Below, in pieces: positions 36,504 through 45,300 of a stretch of DNA of 64,000 nucleotides. Numbering within the stretch: the first letter of the stretch is position 1; each line of letters begins with the position of its first letter. Location: the NCBI GenBank assembly GCA_027452145.1, contig DAIDHB010000030.1, forward strand, positions 1 through 64,000, given 5' to 3'. Origin of the DNA: Planctomycetales bacterium. Its GTDB lineage: Bacteria; Planctomycetota; Planctomycetia; Isosphaerales; Isosphaeraceae. The notes beneath the pieces were generated by a model, which did no database searches, was not told the DNA's origin, and saw only the letters and a list, made by a program, of their open reading frames with translations. Made by a program: the position numbers and the translations under genes.

Positions 36504-37010
36504 CTATTCCCGGAAGCGCGAGCCGGTGAGGGTCATCTCCCGGCCGGACCAGAATGCGATGACCTCGTCCCTGAGCTCCTCGAGGACCCCGCAGTCGATC
36601 CGGAACCGGGTCGTCAGGCTCGAGACGTTCTCGCGCGGCTCGTTCACGGACAGGAGGTAGCCGACGCCGATCGCGTTCACGTCGATCCCGACCAGGTAAG
36701 CCGGCGCCGGACAGGCGACCATTCGGTCGATATCGTCCCGCGTCACCTGCACCCGCAGGCGGTGTTCCTCCGCGGTGTATCCCAGCGTGGTGCCCTTGAC
36801 CTGCACGAAGAAGAAAAACGACGGCCGGTCCACCACCTCGACGATGTAGTCGAACGTGGGATACTCGGCGCCCAGGAATCGGGGCCGGAAGAACGGGTCG
36901 TCGCGCCCGCAGAGGTCGGTGATGAGGAGGCTGAACAGCCACTGGCCGCGCTCCCCGATGTCCTGTCTCGCCACCGGCTCACCTGCTGGCAGGCCCCACG
37001 ATTCCCCCAA
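36504..37010 (-). CDS. DUF4365-like PD-(D/E)xK-fold protein, first of a tandem pair
   Basis: A 168-residue protein with TFDYIVEVV and, 13 residues on, FVQVKGTTL. This is the same D...E...Q-x-K core as its downstream neighbour. The rest of the two proteins is diverged: here a region with AYLVGIDVNAIGVGYL and a helical C-terminus. The start is TTG 37010, chosen because a perfect GGAGGT lies eight bases upstream; a GTG at 36974 with AGGTGA is the alternative. It is the first gene of a two-gene unit. A paired nuclease-like system, each needing the other, is one possibility. A DNA-repair or modification role is another. Confidence 0.65.
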   Translation of the reverse strand: MGESWGLPAGEPVARQDIGERGQWLFSLLITDLCGRDDPFFRPRFLGAEYPTFDYIVEVVDRPSFFFFVQVKGTTLGYTAEEHRLRVQVTRDDIDRMVACPAPAYLVGIDVNAIGVGYLLSVNEPRENVSSLTTRFRIDCGVLEELRDEVIAFWSGREMTLTGSRFRE

Positions 37011-37079
37011 TGGATTTTACCTCCGCCACCATCCGCTGTTAAGCACGCGCCCGTCCGCGGAGCCGGTCCGCCCCGCCCT

Positions 37080-37106
37080 CGACCCGCCCGGCCCGCCGCG
37101 AGCCCG
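37080..37106. repeat. GC-rich intergenic repeat family, copy C (27-base exact match)
   Basis: Identical to 34103-34129 over 27 bases (includes cgacccgcccggcccgccgc). A looser relative is at 35767-35800. The copies lie before the Fic gene's 3' end, between Fic and DUF4365, and upstream of the DUF4365 pair. Confidence 0.7.
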
Positions 37107-37305
37107 CCCGGGCCGCGGCGATCCCGACAGGCCCGGGACGGGACCGGGTCCGTCCGGCCGGGGACTGACGGTGTGTGAGAGGCTTCGCCGGCGAGTCGAA
37201 AGCCACTCCCCTCTCGGCCCCCTTGCCGCCAGGACCGGTCTGACGAGGCGACCCGGTCCGAGCCGGCCGTCGCGTCTCCCGATGACGCCGATGGGAGGAA
37301 CAGTC

Positions 37306-37428
37306 GTCCGCAGATGACGCAGATGGACGCAGATCAAGGACCGGGAAGGTGTCGGCGACGGCGACCGTGCTGGTCCGGCCGACGATCTGCGTCTTGCCCA
37401 TCTGAGTTCATCTGCGTCACCTGCGGAC
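37306..37428. repeat. Inverted repeat of cgcagat words
   Basis: Arms 37306-37325 and 37409-37428 pair at 19 of 20 positions. They are built from tandem cgcagatg-type words, with 83 bases between. It has the same architecture as the elements at 3220-3375 and 4309-4448, with a third unrelated word. Confidence 0.75.
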
Positions 37429-37570
37429 CAGAGGGCTCCCGATCCCCGGAGTCAAGGCCGGCGAGAGCAGCCCGAGGCGCCTTCGTCTCGATCGATGGGC
37501 CATCCTCACACCGATTCTGAACGCCCTCCTCGCGGCAGCCCGGGCCGGTGGGCCCGGCCGGCCGTCCTGG

Positions 37571-38905
37571 TCATCTCGCCGATGAGCGATCCGGCCGTTC
37601 GGCGCCCGTCGCCCGTCCTTCCGCCCCGGCGAGTCTGCGGGCCAGCACGGCGCGGGCCGGCTGGTGAACGTCGCCGCGGCCCGGGCCGACGATCAGCAGC
37701 GTGGCCGGACGGCTGCCGTCGGGCTTCAGCCGGGCGCGGAGGGACTCGGGCGTGACGGCGAGGCCCCGCACCTTGATCTCGAGCGCACCGACGTCGTGCC
37801 GGGCGATCATCCGCCGCAGGTGCCTGAAATCCATCGGGGCAACATCCTGCACGGCGAACCCCGCGAGGAACGGCGAGGTGATCGCATCGGGGCCGGTGAG
37901 GTAGTCCACGCCCCCGGCCACGCGGGAAAGCCCATGCGCCCGGGCGAACCCGTCGAGCAGCCCGGCGCGGATCAACGACGGGTCGGGGTCGAACAGGATT
38001 TCCCCGAGGGGATTGATATCCATAGGCCGGAGGATGTCGCGACTTTCACGCGGCTCAGAGTCGCGGTCGGACCACGTGGCGCCCTCGGGCAGCCGGGTGG
38101 CGCGGCGCCGGCATCCGGACTCGGCCAGGTCGCCGAACCAGGCGGCGGCCTCCTTGCACTCGCCCCGCAGGCTGATCAGCTCGACCTCGCAGCCCGAGTC
38201 GACCGGGAACGCCGAGGCGAAGTCGGCGGCCGGCGAGAGCTTGATCGCCCCGCCGCGAACCTGCGAGCGGAGTGCCGTCCAGAACGCGGGGCCCGGCGCG
38301 TAGTCCTCGATCGCCCGCGCGGGGCGGTTGCGTCGGGTGTTCTGACGATCCTCGCCCGCACCCGCGCGCCGGTCGGGGTCCAGGTGGACGAGCGCGCCGG
38401 CCGGGATCGGCATAAGTTCGGCCGTCGACCGCACGGCCAGGACGTTGCCGCCCACGCCGTAAACCTCCGCGTTCCACCGGGCCCGGCGCGTCATGCCCGC
38501 GTCCAGGTCGACGGCCAGCACCGGCCCGCCATGCGCCAGCGCGATCGCATCGCCGCCGATCCCGCAGCACAGGTCGACCACGACGGATCGGGCTTCACCC
38601 GCGCCTGATCCTGCTCTCGCCGCGGCGAACCTTGCCGCCTTGTGCCGCGCGACCGGCTCGGCGGTCGCCTGCTCGACGGCGACGGGCTCGAGCCACATCC
38701 GGCCCGCCTGCTCGAACTTGCCGGCCGCCTTGCGGCGGGCGAGCGTCAATCGAATAGCCGCGGCGGCCAGCTCCGCCGGTGCCTGCCGTCGCAGCCGCGC
38801 GATCTCCGCCGGGCCGAACGCGCGCATGGCCTCGGCCTCGGCCAGCAGCGCCGCCCCCGCCTCGGTCGTCAGCAGGCGGAACTCGTCCTCATGGTCATCC
38901 GGCAT
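37571..38905 (-). CDS. Class I SAM-dependent methyltransferase with THUMP-like C-terminus
   Basis: A 444-residue cytosolic protein. Residues 1-105 are helical. The Rossmann domain begins with VVVDLCCGIGGDAIALA (SAM-binding motif I) and VLAVDLDAGMTRRARWNAEV (motif II), then HLDPDRRAG in the catalytic-site region. Residues ~290-444 match the ferredoxin-like plus THUMP-like tail of the PG_1098-type methyltransferase family (VGALEIKVRGLAVTPESLRA). Such proteins are conserved across Bacteroidetes and planctomycetes and probably act on RNA, but the substrate is not known. The ATG is 130 bases from the divergent tRNA-dihydrouridine synthase, which fits a tRNA-modification neighbourhood. The last ~30 residues are low complexity. 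Confidence 0.8.
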   Translation of the reverse strand: MPDDHEDEFRLLTTEAGAALLAEAEAMRAFGPAEIARLRRQAPAELAAAAIRLTLARRKAAGKFEQAGRMWLEPVAVEQATAEPVARHKAARFAAARAGSGAGEARSVVVDLCCGIGGDAIALAHGGPVLAVDLDAGMTRRARWNAEVYGVGGNVLAVRSTAELMPIPAGALVHLDPDRRAGAGEDRQNTRRNRPARAIEDYAPGPAFWTALRSQVRGGAIKLSPAADFASAFPVDSGCEVELISLRGECKEAAAWFGDLAESGCRRRATRLPEGATWSDRDSEPRESRDILRPMDINPLGEILFDPDPSLIRAGLLDGFARAHGLSRVAGGVDYLTGPDAITSPFLAGFAVQDVAPMDFRHLRRMIARHDVGALEIKVRGLAVTPESLRARLKPDGSRPATLLIVGPGRGDVHQPARAVLARRLAGAEGRATGAERPDRSSAR

Positions 38906-38937
38906 CTGATCCGCTCTGTACGCCTGTCGTGGTTGGG

Positions 38938-38965
38938 TTGTCCCCCCTGCCCCGCCTGCTACAAT
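38938..38965 (+). promoter_or_regulatory. Candidate promoter of the dus gene
   Basis: TTGTCC (38938-38943) and TACAAT (38960-38965) are 16 bases apart. The -10 box matches five of six consensus bases. The predicted start of transcription leaves a leader of about 65 bases before ATG 39036. That leader carries a duplicated gaacacggaaaac word. Confidence 0.5.
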
Positions 38966-39035
38966 GCACTACCCCCGGCATCCGTCCGAACGGAACACGG
39001 AAAACAGAACACTGAACACGGAAAACCAAACCCGC

Positions 39036-40109
39036 ATGCTCCCGAGCCCCCCTGCCATTCTGCGCCAGCCGCTGTTTCTGGGCCAGGTGCCGATCCCGTC
39101 GCGCTTCTTCCTGGCACCGCTGGCGGGCTACACGAGCCTGGCGTTCCGGCTGGCGGTGCGAGGCTGTGGGGGACTCGGCCTGGCGACGACGGACCTGGTG
39201 AATGCGCGGTCGCTGCTGGAGGGCCGGCGCCGGGCGCTCGAGCTGGCCGAGTCGTGCGACGAGGACCGTCCGCTGTCGATCCAGATCTATGGCGCGGTGC
39301 CGGAAGAGATGCGCCAGGCGGCGCGGTGGGTCGAGGACCAGGGCGTGCCGGCCGTGGACATCAACATGGGCTGCCCGGTGCGCAAGGTCGTCAAGACCGG
39401 CGGCGGCTCGGCGCTCATGTGCGAGGCGCAGCGCGCCTCGGACCTGGTGGGCGCCGTGGTCAATGCGGTGAAGGTCCCCGTTACGGTGAAGATGCGCCTG
39501 GGCTGGGACGACGAGTCGTTGTCTGCGCCCGAGCTGGCGCGGTCGTTCGAGCAGGTCGGCGTGGCGGGCGTGATCATCCACGGGCGCACACGCCAGCAGG
39601 GGTTCAAGGGCCGGGTGAACCGCGCGGGCATCAAGGCGGTGGTCGACGCGGTCGAACGCATCCCGGTCGTGGCCAACGGCGACATCCGCACGATCGCCGA
39701 CGCGGCCGAGATGTTCGCCGAGACCGGATGCGCGGCGGTCTCGATCGGCCGGGGCGCGCTGGCCAACCCTTTTTTCTTCCGCCAGCTCGACCGCTGGGCC
39801 CACACGGGCGACCCGGGCGAGTCGCCGTCGTACGACGAGCGGCTGGACCTGATGGAACGCCACTTCCACGGCCTGGCCTCCCGCCGGGGCGAGCGGTTCG
39901 GCTGCCTCCAGTTCCGCAAGATCCTCAAGTGGTACTTCCACTTCACCCGGATGCCGCGTCCCTTGTACAAGCGGCTCCTCAACCTGTCGAGCGTCGCCCT
40001 GTTCGACGAGACCCTCGCGATCGCCCGCGTCGAGGGCCCCGAAGGCCCGCCGCCGGGGCACTTCGAGGTACACGTCCCCGTGCCGTCGGGGGCGATTGAT
40101 AAGTGGTGA
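39036..40109 (+). CDS. dusB: tRNA-dihydrouridine synthase (DusB-like)
   Basis: A 357-residue TIM-barrel flavoenzyme that reduces uridine to dihydrouridine in the D-loop region of tRNA using FMN and NADPH. Early motif: FFLAPLAGYTSLAFR. The catalytic segment is DINMGCPVRKVVKTGGGSAL with the active-site Cys113. GVIIHGRTRQQGFKG and VANGDIRTIADAA bind the flavin phosphate, and IGRGALANPFFF follows. The C-terminal helical tRNA-binding domain includes LQFRKILKWYFHF. ATG 39036 was chosen because the protein's conserved start follows it; the 24 codons upstream are made of a repeated gaacacggaaaac word. Divergent from the methyltransferase. Assignment to DusB rather than DusA/C is by overall pattern. 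Confidence 0.88.
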   Translation: MLPSPPAILRQPLFLGQVPIPSRFFLAPLAGYTSLAFRLAVRGCGGLGLATTDLVNARSLLEGRRRALELAESCDEDRPLSIQIYGAVPEEMRQAARWVEDQGVPAVDINMGCPVRKVVKTGGGSALMCEAQRASDLVGAVVNAVKVPVTVKMRLGWDDESLSAPELARSFEQVGVAGVIIHGRTRQQGFKGRVNRAGIKAVVDAVERIPVVANGDIRTIADAAEMFAETGCAAVSIGRGALANPFFFRQLDRWAHTGDPGESPSYDERLDLMERHFHGLASRRGERFGCLQFRKILKWYFHFTRMPRPLYKRLLNLSSVALFDETLAIARVEGPEGPPPGHFEVHVPVPSGAIDKW

Positions 40110-40110
40110 G

Positions 40111-40155
40111 AGTGGTCATTGATCAGTGGTCGGTGGTCAGTGGTCAGTGGTCAGT
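40111..40155. repeat. Tandem agtggtc repeat after the dus gene
   Basis: About five imperfect copies of a 7-10-base gtggtcagt word begin one base after the dus stop codon. They resemble the word used in the inverted repeat at 3220-3375. No matching opposite-strand arm is seen downstream. There are no spacers, so it is not a CRISPR array. Confidence 0.7.
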
Positions 40156-40263
40156 TCGGGTTTGCGGGGGTGTTGCTTACGGTCGTGGTCCTGCGATGGT
40201 CCGGTTTGCCTTGATTTTTGGCGCTGGTTCGCCGATCCTTGATGAATGAGGAGGTGATGCCGG

Positions 40264-40638
40264 ATGCGCTGTCTGCTGGCCTGGCTGTGTCTGATTCTCG
40301 GGGTCGCGGGTCCGCTCGCGAGCCAGGCCCGGGTCGCGTACGGCCTCATGCTCGCCCGGTCGGAGATCGGGTCGAACGTCCTCGAATCGGGCCAGGAGGT
40401 CGACGACGAGGAATACGACGGCCGGGACATGGTCTCGGTCATCACCTCAACGGATCCTGGCCCTGCCGGCCTGATCGGCCTGGCATTCCCGCCTCTCCTT
40501 TTCAGCATCGAATCCCTCTCCATCATTTCCCTTCCTGAATCGCCGGGTGCCGAGCGAACCACCGCTACCGGCCGATGGAAATGGCCGCCCTTGACGGCCA
40601 GGCAGCGCTGCGCGCTGCTCCAGACGCTCCTGATTTGA
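40264..40638 (+). CDS. Small exported protein ahead of the first metal-efflux cluster
   Basis: A 124-residue protein with a strong ribosome binding site (GAGGAGGTGATG) before the ATG. Its signal peptide begins MRCLLAWLCLILGVAGPLA. The mature part is short, with an acidic stretch (EVDDEEYDG) and a hydrophobic region ending RCALLQTLLI. It occupies the same place relative to the adaptor-pump genes as the Cys/His-rich protein at 47906-48289, and both end in an ALLQ-containing segment, so they may be distant paralogues. Unlike that protein it has almost no Cys or His. The function is unknown; a periplasmic accessory to metal efflux is the contextual guess. Confidence 0.55.
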   Translation: MRCLLAWLCLILGVAGPLASQARVAYGLMLARSEIGSNVLESGQEVDDEEYDGRDMVSVITSTDPGPAGLIGLAFPPLLFSIESLSIISLPESPGAERTTATGRWKWPPLTARQRCALLQTLLI

Positions 40639-40762
40639 CGCGGGATCAGACCGGTCAACCGGGCCGTGGTCGTGCGGGCCCCCATTGCGCTCGCCATCGC
40701 CTGGCCGTCCTCGCGCCGCAGGTCTTATGAGTCTGTCCCGGAAGCCCACGAAGTGGGCGTCA

Positions 40763-40832
40763 GGACGTAGCCGGGGGGCGTCAGCCCCCCGGAACGCTGC
40801 CCCCGGGGGGCTGACGCCCCCCGGCTACGTCC
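40763..40832. repeat. Perfect 30-bp inverted repeat
   Basis: Arms 40763-40792 and 40803-40832 are exact reverse complements around a 10-base loop, with runs of six G or C. The right arm overlaps the 28-base dispersed repeat at 40810-40837, which recurs alone at 18552-18579. That suggests the palindrome is a doubled form of the same element. Confidence 0.85.
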
Positions 40833-40837
40833 GATCG
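40810..40837. repeat. Dispersed 28-base repeat, copy 2
   Basis: Identical over 28 bases to 18552-18579, with weaker similarity for about 40 bases more. Here it forms the right arm of a large palindrome. Confidence 0.8.
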
Positions 40838-40993
40838 CCCCCTCACGGGGGCTGGGTAACTTTCCGGCACAGACTCTTATGCAGATCGTGACCCGGCGCG
40901 GGGCACTGGACAACCGCCGATCCCCAATCGAACGATGCGTCGCCCGGAGTCCGCCTCGTCGCGGGCGCCGGGCCTTGCTGGAGCGGTCCTGCC

Positions 40994-42310
40994 ATGTCGA
41001 GGGTATTTGTACGCTTTTTGATAACAGCGGTCCTCCTTGCCGCAGGGGCAGCCGCCGGTTTCGCGGCGGGCTGGATGCGGCCGGGGTGGGCGCCCGCCTG
41101 GGCCCGCGACCGGCTCGCGCGGTGGACCGGCGGGTCGGCCGGCGAGGGAACTGTCGACGCCGCCGCGCGGGAGCAACCCGCTCCAAAGCCGATCGCAACG
41201 CTCGAGCCCGAAGTACCCGGGGCGCGCGAGGAATCGGGGCGAAAACCGCTGCCGACGGTCCGGCTCGCCTCGGAGGAGATCGCCCGGCTGGTCGGCATCG
41301 AGACCGCCCCGGCGGGCGAGATCCGGCATGCGCATTCGCTCACGGCCAATGCCGAGACGGCCTACGACGCGCGGCGGTATGCGACGGTCAGCCCGCGAGT
41401 CGCCGGCTTCCTCCGCGAGGTCCGGGTCGACCTGGGCCGTCGCGTCCAGCCTGGCGAGGTCCTGGCCGTCGTCGACTCGGCCGAGATCAGCGCGGCGAGG
41501 TCGCAGCTCCTGGCCGCGCGGGCGGCGGCCGAGCTATCGCAGGCCACCCTGGATCGCACGGCCCCGCTGGCGAGGACCGGCCAGATGGCCGCCCGGACCG
41601 AGCTGGAAGCGCGCTCCGCGAGGGACCAGGCGCGGGCGGCGCTGATGGACGCCGAGCAGCGGCTGCGGAACCTCGGGCTGGACGACGCCCGGATCGCGCG
41701 CATCCGGCCGTCGGACGAGCACGCGAGCCTGCTGGAGATTGTCGCGCCGATCGAGGGCACGGTGGTGGCGATGCATGCCGTCCGGGGCGAGGCCGTCCAG
41801 CCGACCGCGCCGCTGTTCACGATCGCCGACACGCGCACGATGTGGCTCTGGATCGACGTCTACGAGTCGGACATCAGCCGGGTGAGCGAGGGCCAGGCGG
41901 TGGAGTTCCTGGCCACCGGGGCCGAGAGGTCCGCCGCCACCGGGACGGTCACCTGGAAGGGAACCGAGGTCGATCCGATGACCCGCACGACTCGCGTCCG
42001 CGCCGAGCTCGCCAACCCCGACGGCCGGCTGCGGGCCAACCAGTTCGGCAAGGCCCGGCTCCGGCTGGGCGAGGTCCACCGCGCGGCGGTCGTCCCATCA
42101 GCCGCCGTGCAGCGCTGGGCGGGCGGCGAGTTCGTCTTCCTCCCCCGGCCCGGCAACGTGTACGAGCCGCGCGAGGTCCGTGCCCGCCCCATCGAGGGCG
42201 TCGATCGCGTCGAGATCGTCGACGGGCTGAAGCCGGGCGAGCGGGTCGTCGTCGCGGGTGCGTATCGCCTCAAGGCCGAGATCGAACGCGACGCGATCGC
42301 TGAGGAGTGA
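40994..42310 (+). CDS. RND efflux periplasmic adaptor (CzcB/CusB type), cluster 1
   Basis: A 438-residue membrane-fusion protein. Residues 1-27 are a signal anchor. A Pro/Glu-rich linker follows. The adaptor core starts near 85 (PLPTVRLASEEIARLVGIET). A split lipoyl domain (RVAGFLREVRVDLGRRVQPG and IVAPIEGTVVAMHAVRGEAV) flanks an alpha-hairpin at ~165-230. A beta-barrel follows (TMWLWIDVYESDISRV), then a membrane-proximal end. It links the inner-membrane pump to the outer-membrane channel. The fused pump gene begins 58 bases downstream. It lacks the N-terminal CxxH/CxxC units of the second adaptor (48501-50126), to which the rest is closely similar. The metal cannot be told from the sequence. 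Confidence 0.88.
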   Translation: MSRVFVRFLITAVLLAAGAAAGFAAGWMRPGWAPAWARDRLARWTGGSAGEGTVDAAAREQPAPKPIATLEPEVPGAREESGRKPLPTVRLASEEIARLVGIETAPAGEIRHAHSLTANAETAYDARRYATVSPRVAGFLREVRVDLGRRVQPGEVLAVVDSAEISAARSQLLAARAAAELSQATLDRTAPLARTGQMAARTELEARSARDQARAALMDAEQRLRNLGLDDARIARIRPSDEHASLLEIVAPIEGTVVAMHAVRGEAVQPTAPLFTIADTRTMWLWIDVYESDISRVSEGQAVEFLATGAERSAATGTVTWKGTEVDPMTRTTRVRAELANPDGRLRANQFGKARLRLGEVHRAAVVPSAAVQRWAGGEFVFLPRPGNVYEPREVRARPIEGVDRVEIVDGLKPGERVVVAGAYRLKAEIERDAIAEE

Positions 42311-42368
42311 TGGGACGCGAAGCGAAGACATGGTGCAGCGAAGGCAGTACTCGCCGCGGAGATTCTCG

Positions 42369-45300
42369 ATGCTCGACGCCCTGATCGGATTCAGCCTGAA
42401 GAACCGATTCGTCGTGCTGCTGCTGACCGCGATCCTGATCGGCCTGGGGATCGTCGCCGCGGTCCGGCTGCCGCTGGACGCCTATCCCGACATCACGCCG
42501 GTGCAGGTGCAGATCAACACGGTCGCGCCGGAATTGTCGGCCGAGGCGGTCGAGCGGCTGATCACGTTCCCGGTGGAGTATGGGCTCGGCGGGCTGAAGG
42601 GGCTGGAGAACCTTCGCTCGAATTCGAAGTTCGGGATGTCGCAGGTGATCGCGACGTTCGAGGACGGCACCGACGTCTACTTCGCCCGCCAGCAGATCAG
42701 CGAGCGGCTGGGCGAGGTGCGGCTGCCGGCGGGCGTCGAGCGGCCCGTGATGGGTCCCGTGGCGACGGCGCTGGGCGAGGTCTATCACTTCATCCTGACG
42801 AGCAAGTCCCGCGACCTGGCCGAGCTGCGGACCTTGCAGGACTGGGTCGTCCGCCCTCGCCTGCGACGGGTGCCGGGCGTGGCGGAGGTCAACGCCTGGG
42901 GCGGGCTGGCGAAGCAGTTCGAGGTGCGCGGCGACCCCGACCGGCTCACCGCGCACGGGTTGACCCTCGACGACCTGATGACCGCGCTGAAGGAGAACAA
43001 CCAGGACGTGGGCGGCGGCTACATCGCGCAGGCCGGCGAGCTGAGCCTGGTGCAGGGCCTGGGCCGGGCGCGCACCGTCGAGGAGATCGCGCGGATCGTG
43101 ATCCGGGCGAGGAACGGCGTGCCGATTCGTGTGCAGGACGTGGCCGAGGTCGGCATCGGCCACATGATCCGCCGCGGCGGGGTGACGGCCGACGGCCGGG
43201 GCGAGGTCGTCCTGGGCATCGCCTACATGCGCATGGGCGAGAACACCCGCGACGTCACCCACGGCCTCGACCGGGCGATGGCCGACGTCCGCCAGGCCCT
43301 GCCGAAGGACGTGGCCGTCGACGTCGTCTATCGCCGCACCGACCTGGTCGATCACGTGCTGCGGACCGTCGAGCGGAACCTCTTCGAGGGGGCCGTGCTG
43401 GTCATCGCGGTCCTGTTCGCGTTCCTGGGCAACCTGCGCGCCGGTCTGATCGTCGCCTCGGCGATCCCGCTGTCGCTGCTGTTCGCCGTGACGATGATGC
43501 AGAAGGTCGGCATCGCCGGCAGCCTGATGAGCCTGGGCGCGATCGACTTCGGCCTGATCGTCGATAGCTCCGTCGTGATGGTCGAGAACTGCGTCCGGCG
43601 CCTCGCCGGCGATCGGACCGGGCGGTGTCGGCTGGCGATCCTGCGCGACGCGGCAGGCGAGGTCCGCAGGCCAACGATGTTCGGCGAGCTGATCATCATG
43701 ATTGTGTATCTGCCGATCCTCACGCTCCAGGGGGTCGAGGGAAAGCTGTTCCGGCCGATGGCGCTGACGGTCGTCTTCGCACTGGCCGCGTCGATGGTCC
43801 TGTCGCTGACCCTCATGCCGGTGCTGGCGTCGATCGGATTGCCGCGGCGGGTCAAGGATCGGCCGACGCTCGTCGATCGGCTGGCGCACTGGTTGTTCCA
43901 GCCGATGCTCGGGCTGGGTCTGCGCTTTCCCCGCACGACGCTCGTCCTGATTGGCGCGATCACGGTCGGCACGACGATCCTCGGCCTTCGGCTCGGGTCG
44001 GAGTTCGTGCCGAGGCTGAGCGAGGGGGCGATCGTGATCACCACGGTCCGGCCGGCGGGCGTCAGCCTGGACGAGGCGGTCGACTACACCACCCGGTTCG
44101 AGCGGATGCTCAAGTCCCGATTCCCCGACGAGGTCGATCGGATCTGGAGCCCGGTCGGAGCGCCCGAGATCGCCATCGACCAGATGGGATTCCAGGTCAC
44201 GGACGTGTATATCTCGCTGAAGCCCCGCGAGCGCTGGACGCGCGCGAAATCGCAGGCGGAGCTGGTCGAGGCGATGTCGCGCGAGACCGACCGATGGCCG
44301 GGCCTGGTGACGATCTACAGCCAGCCGATCGAGTTCCGGGCCAATGAGATGATCGCCGGGATCACCACCGATCTGGGCATCAAGCTCTTCGGCGACGACC
44401 TGAACGTCCTGCAATCGAAGGCGGCGGAGATCGAGCATGTGGTGAAGCAGATCCCGGGCGCGGCCGACGTGACGACCGAGCCGATCACGGGCATGCCGGT
44501 GCTTCAGGTCGAGGTCGACCGCGACGCGGTCTCGCGGCACGGGGTCTCGGTGCGCCAGGTGCTGGACGCCGTGCGTGCCGTCGGCGGGATCACCGTGGGC
44601 GAGATCATCGAGCCCGACCGTCGGTTCCCGCTGGCGGTGCGGCTGCCGGAGTCGTACCGGGATCGCCCGGAATCGCTGCAAAAGATCCTGATCCCGACGG
44701 CGGCGGGCGGCCGGCTCCCCCTGACGCGATTAGCGCACCTGCGGCGGGCGACCGGGCCGGCGACCGTGCACCGCGAGTGGGGCCTGCGGCGGACCGTCGT
44801 CGAGGCGAACGTCCGCGGCCGCGACCTGGGCTCGTTCGTCGAGGAGGCGAGGCGGCGGGTCGAGCGCGAGGTGGCGTTGCCGGTCGGATACCACCTCGAG
44901 TGGGGCGGGCAGTACGAGAACCTCGTCCGCGCCGAGCGCCGGCTCTGGCTGGTCGTGCCGATGGCGCTGGCCCTGGTCTTCAGCCTGCTCTACCTGACGT
45001 TTCACTCGATCCGCGACGCGGTGATGATCTTCAGCGGGGTGCTGTTCGCCCGCGTGGGCGGGGTGCTGGGGCTCTGGTACATGGATCTGCCGTTCACGAT
45101 CTCGGCGGGCGTCGGCTTCATCGCGCTGGCGGGTGCGTCGATGCTCGAGGGCCTGGTGCTGGTCAGCAGCATCCGCGACCGGATGAGCCACGGAGTCTCC
45201 AAACGCGAGGCGATCGAGCAGGCGCGGCTGTCCCGGCTGCGGCCGGTGCTGATGACGGGGACTGTAGCGGCGCTGGGCTTCGTGCCGATGATGCTGTCGA

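Larger units (their letters stand above)
37011..37570. other. Intergenic region with repeats
   Basis: About 560 bases without a gene. It has the third copy of the GC-rich family (exact 27 bases at 37080-37106) and the cagatgacgcagatg-type inverted repeat at 37306-37428. The DUF4365 promoter should be at the left end but was not identified. Confidence 0.5.
40639..40993. other. Intergenic region dominated by a palindromic element
   Basis: About 355 bases with no gene. The centre is the 30-bp inverted repeat at 40763-40832, followed by the 28-base dispersed repeat. No promoter boxes were identified ahead of the adaptor gene. Confidence 0.55.

Noticed and set aside
40111-40155. Tandem agtggtc words as a CRISPR array
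   Set aside because: Units are 7-10 bases with no unique spacers and no cas genes.
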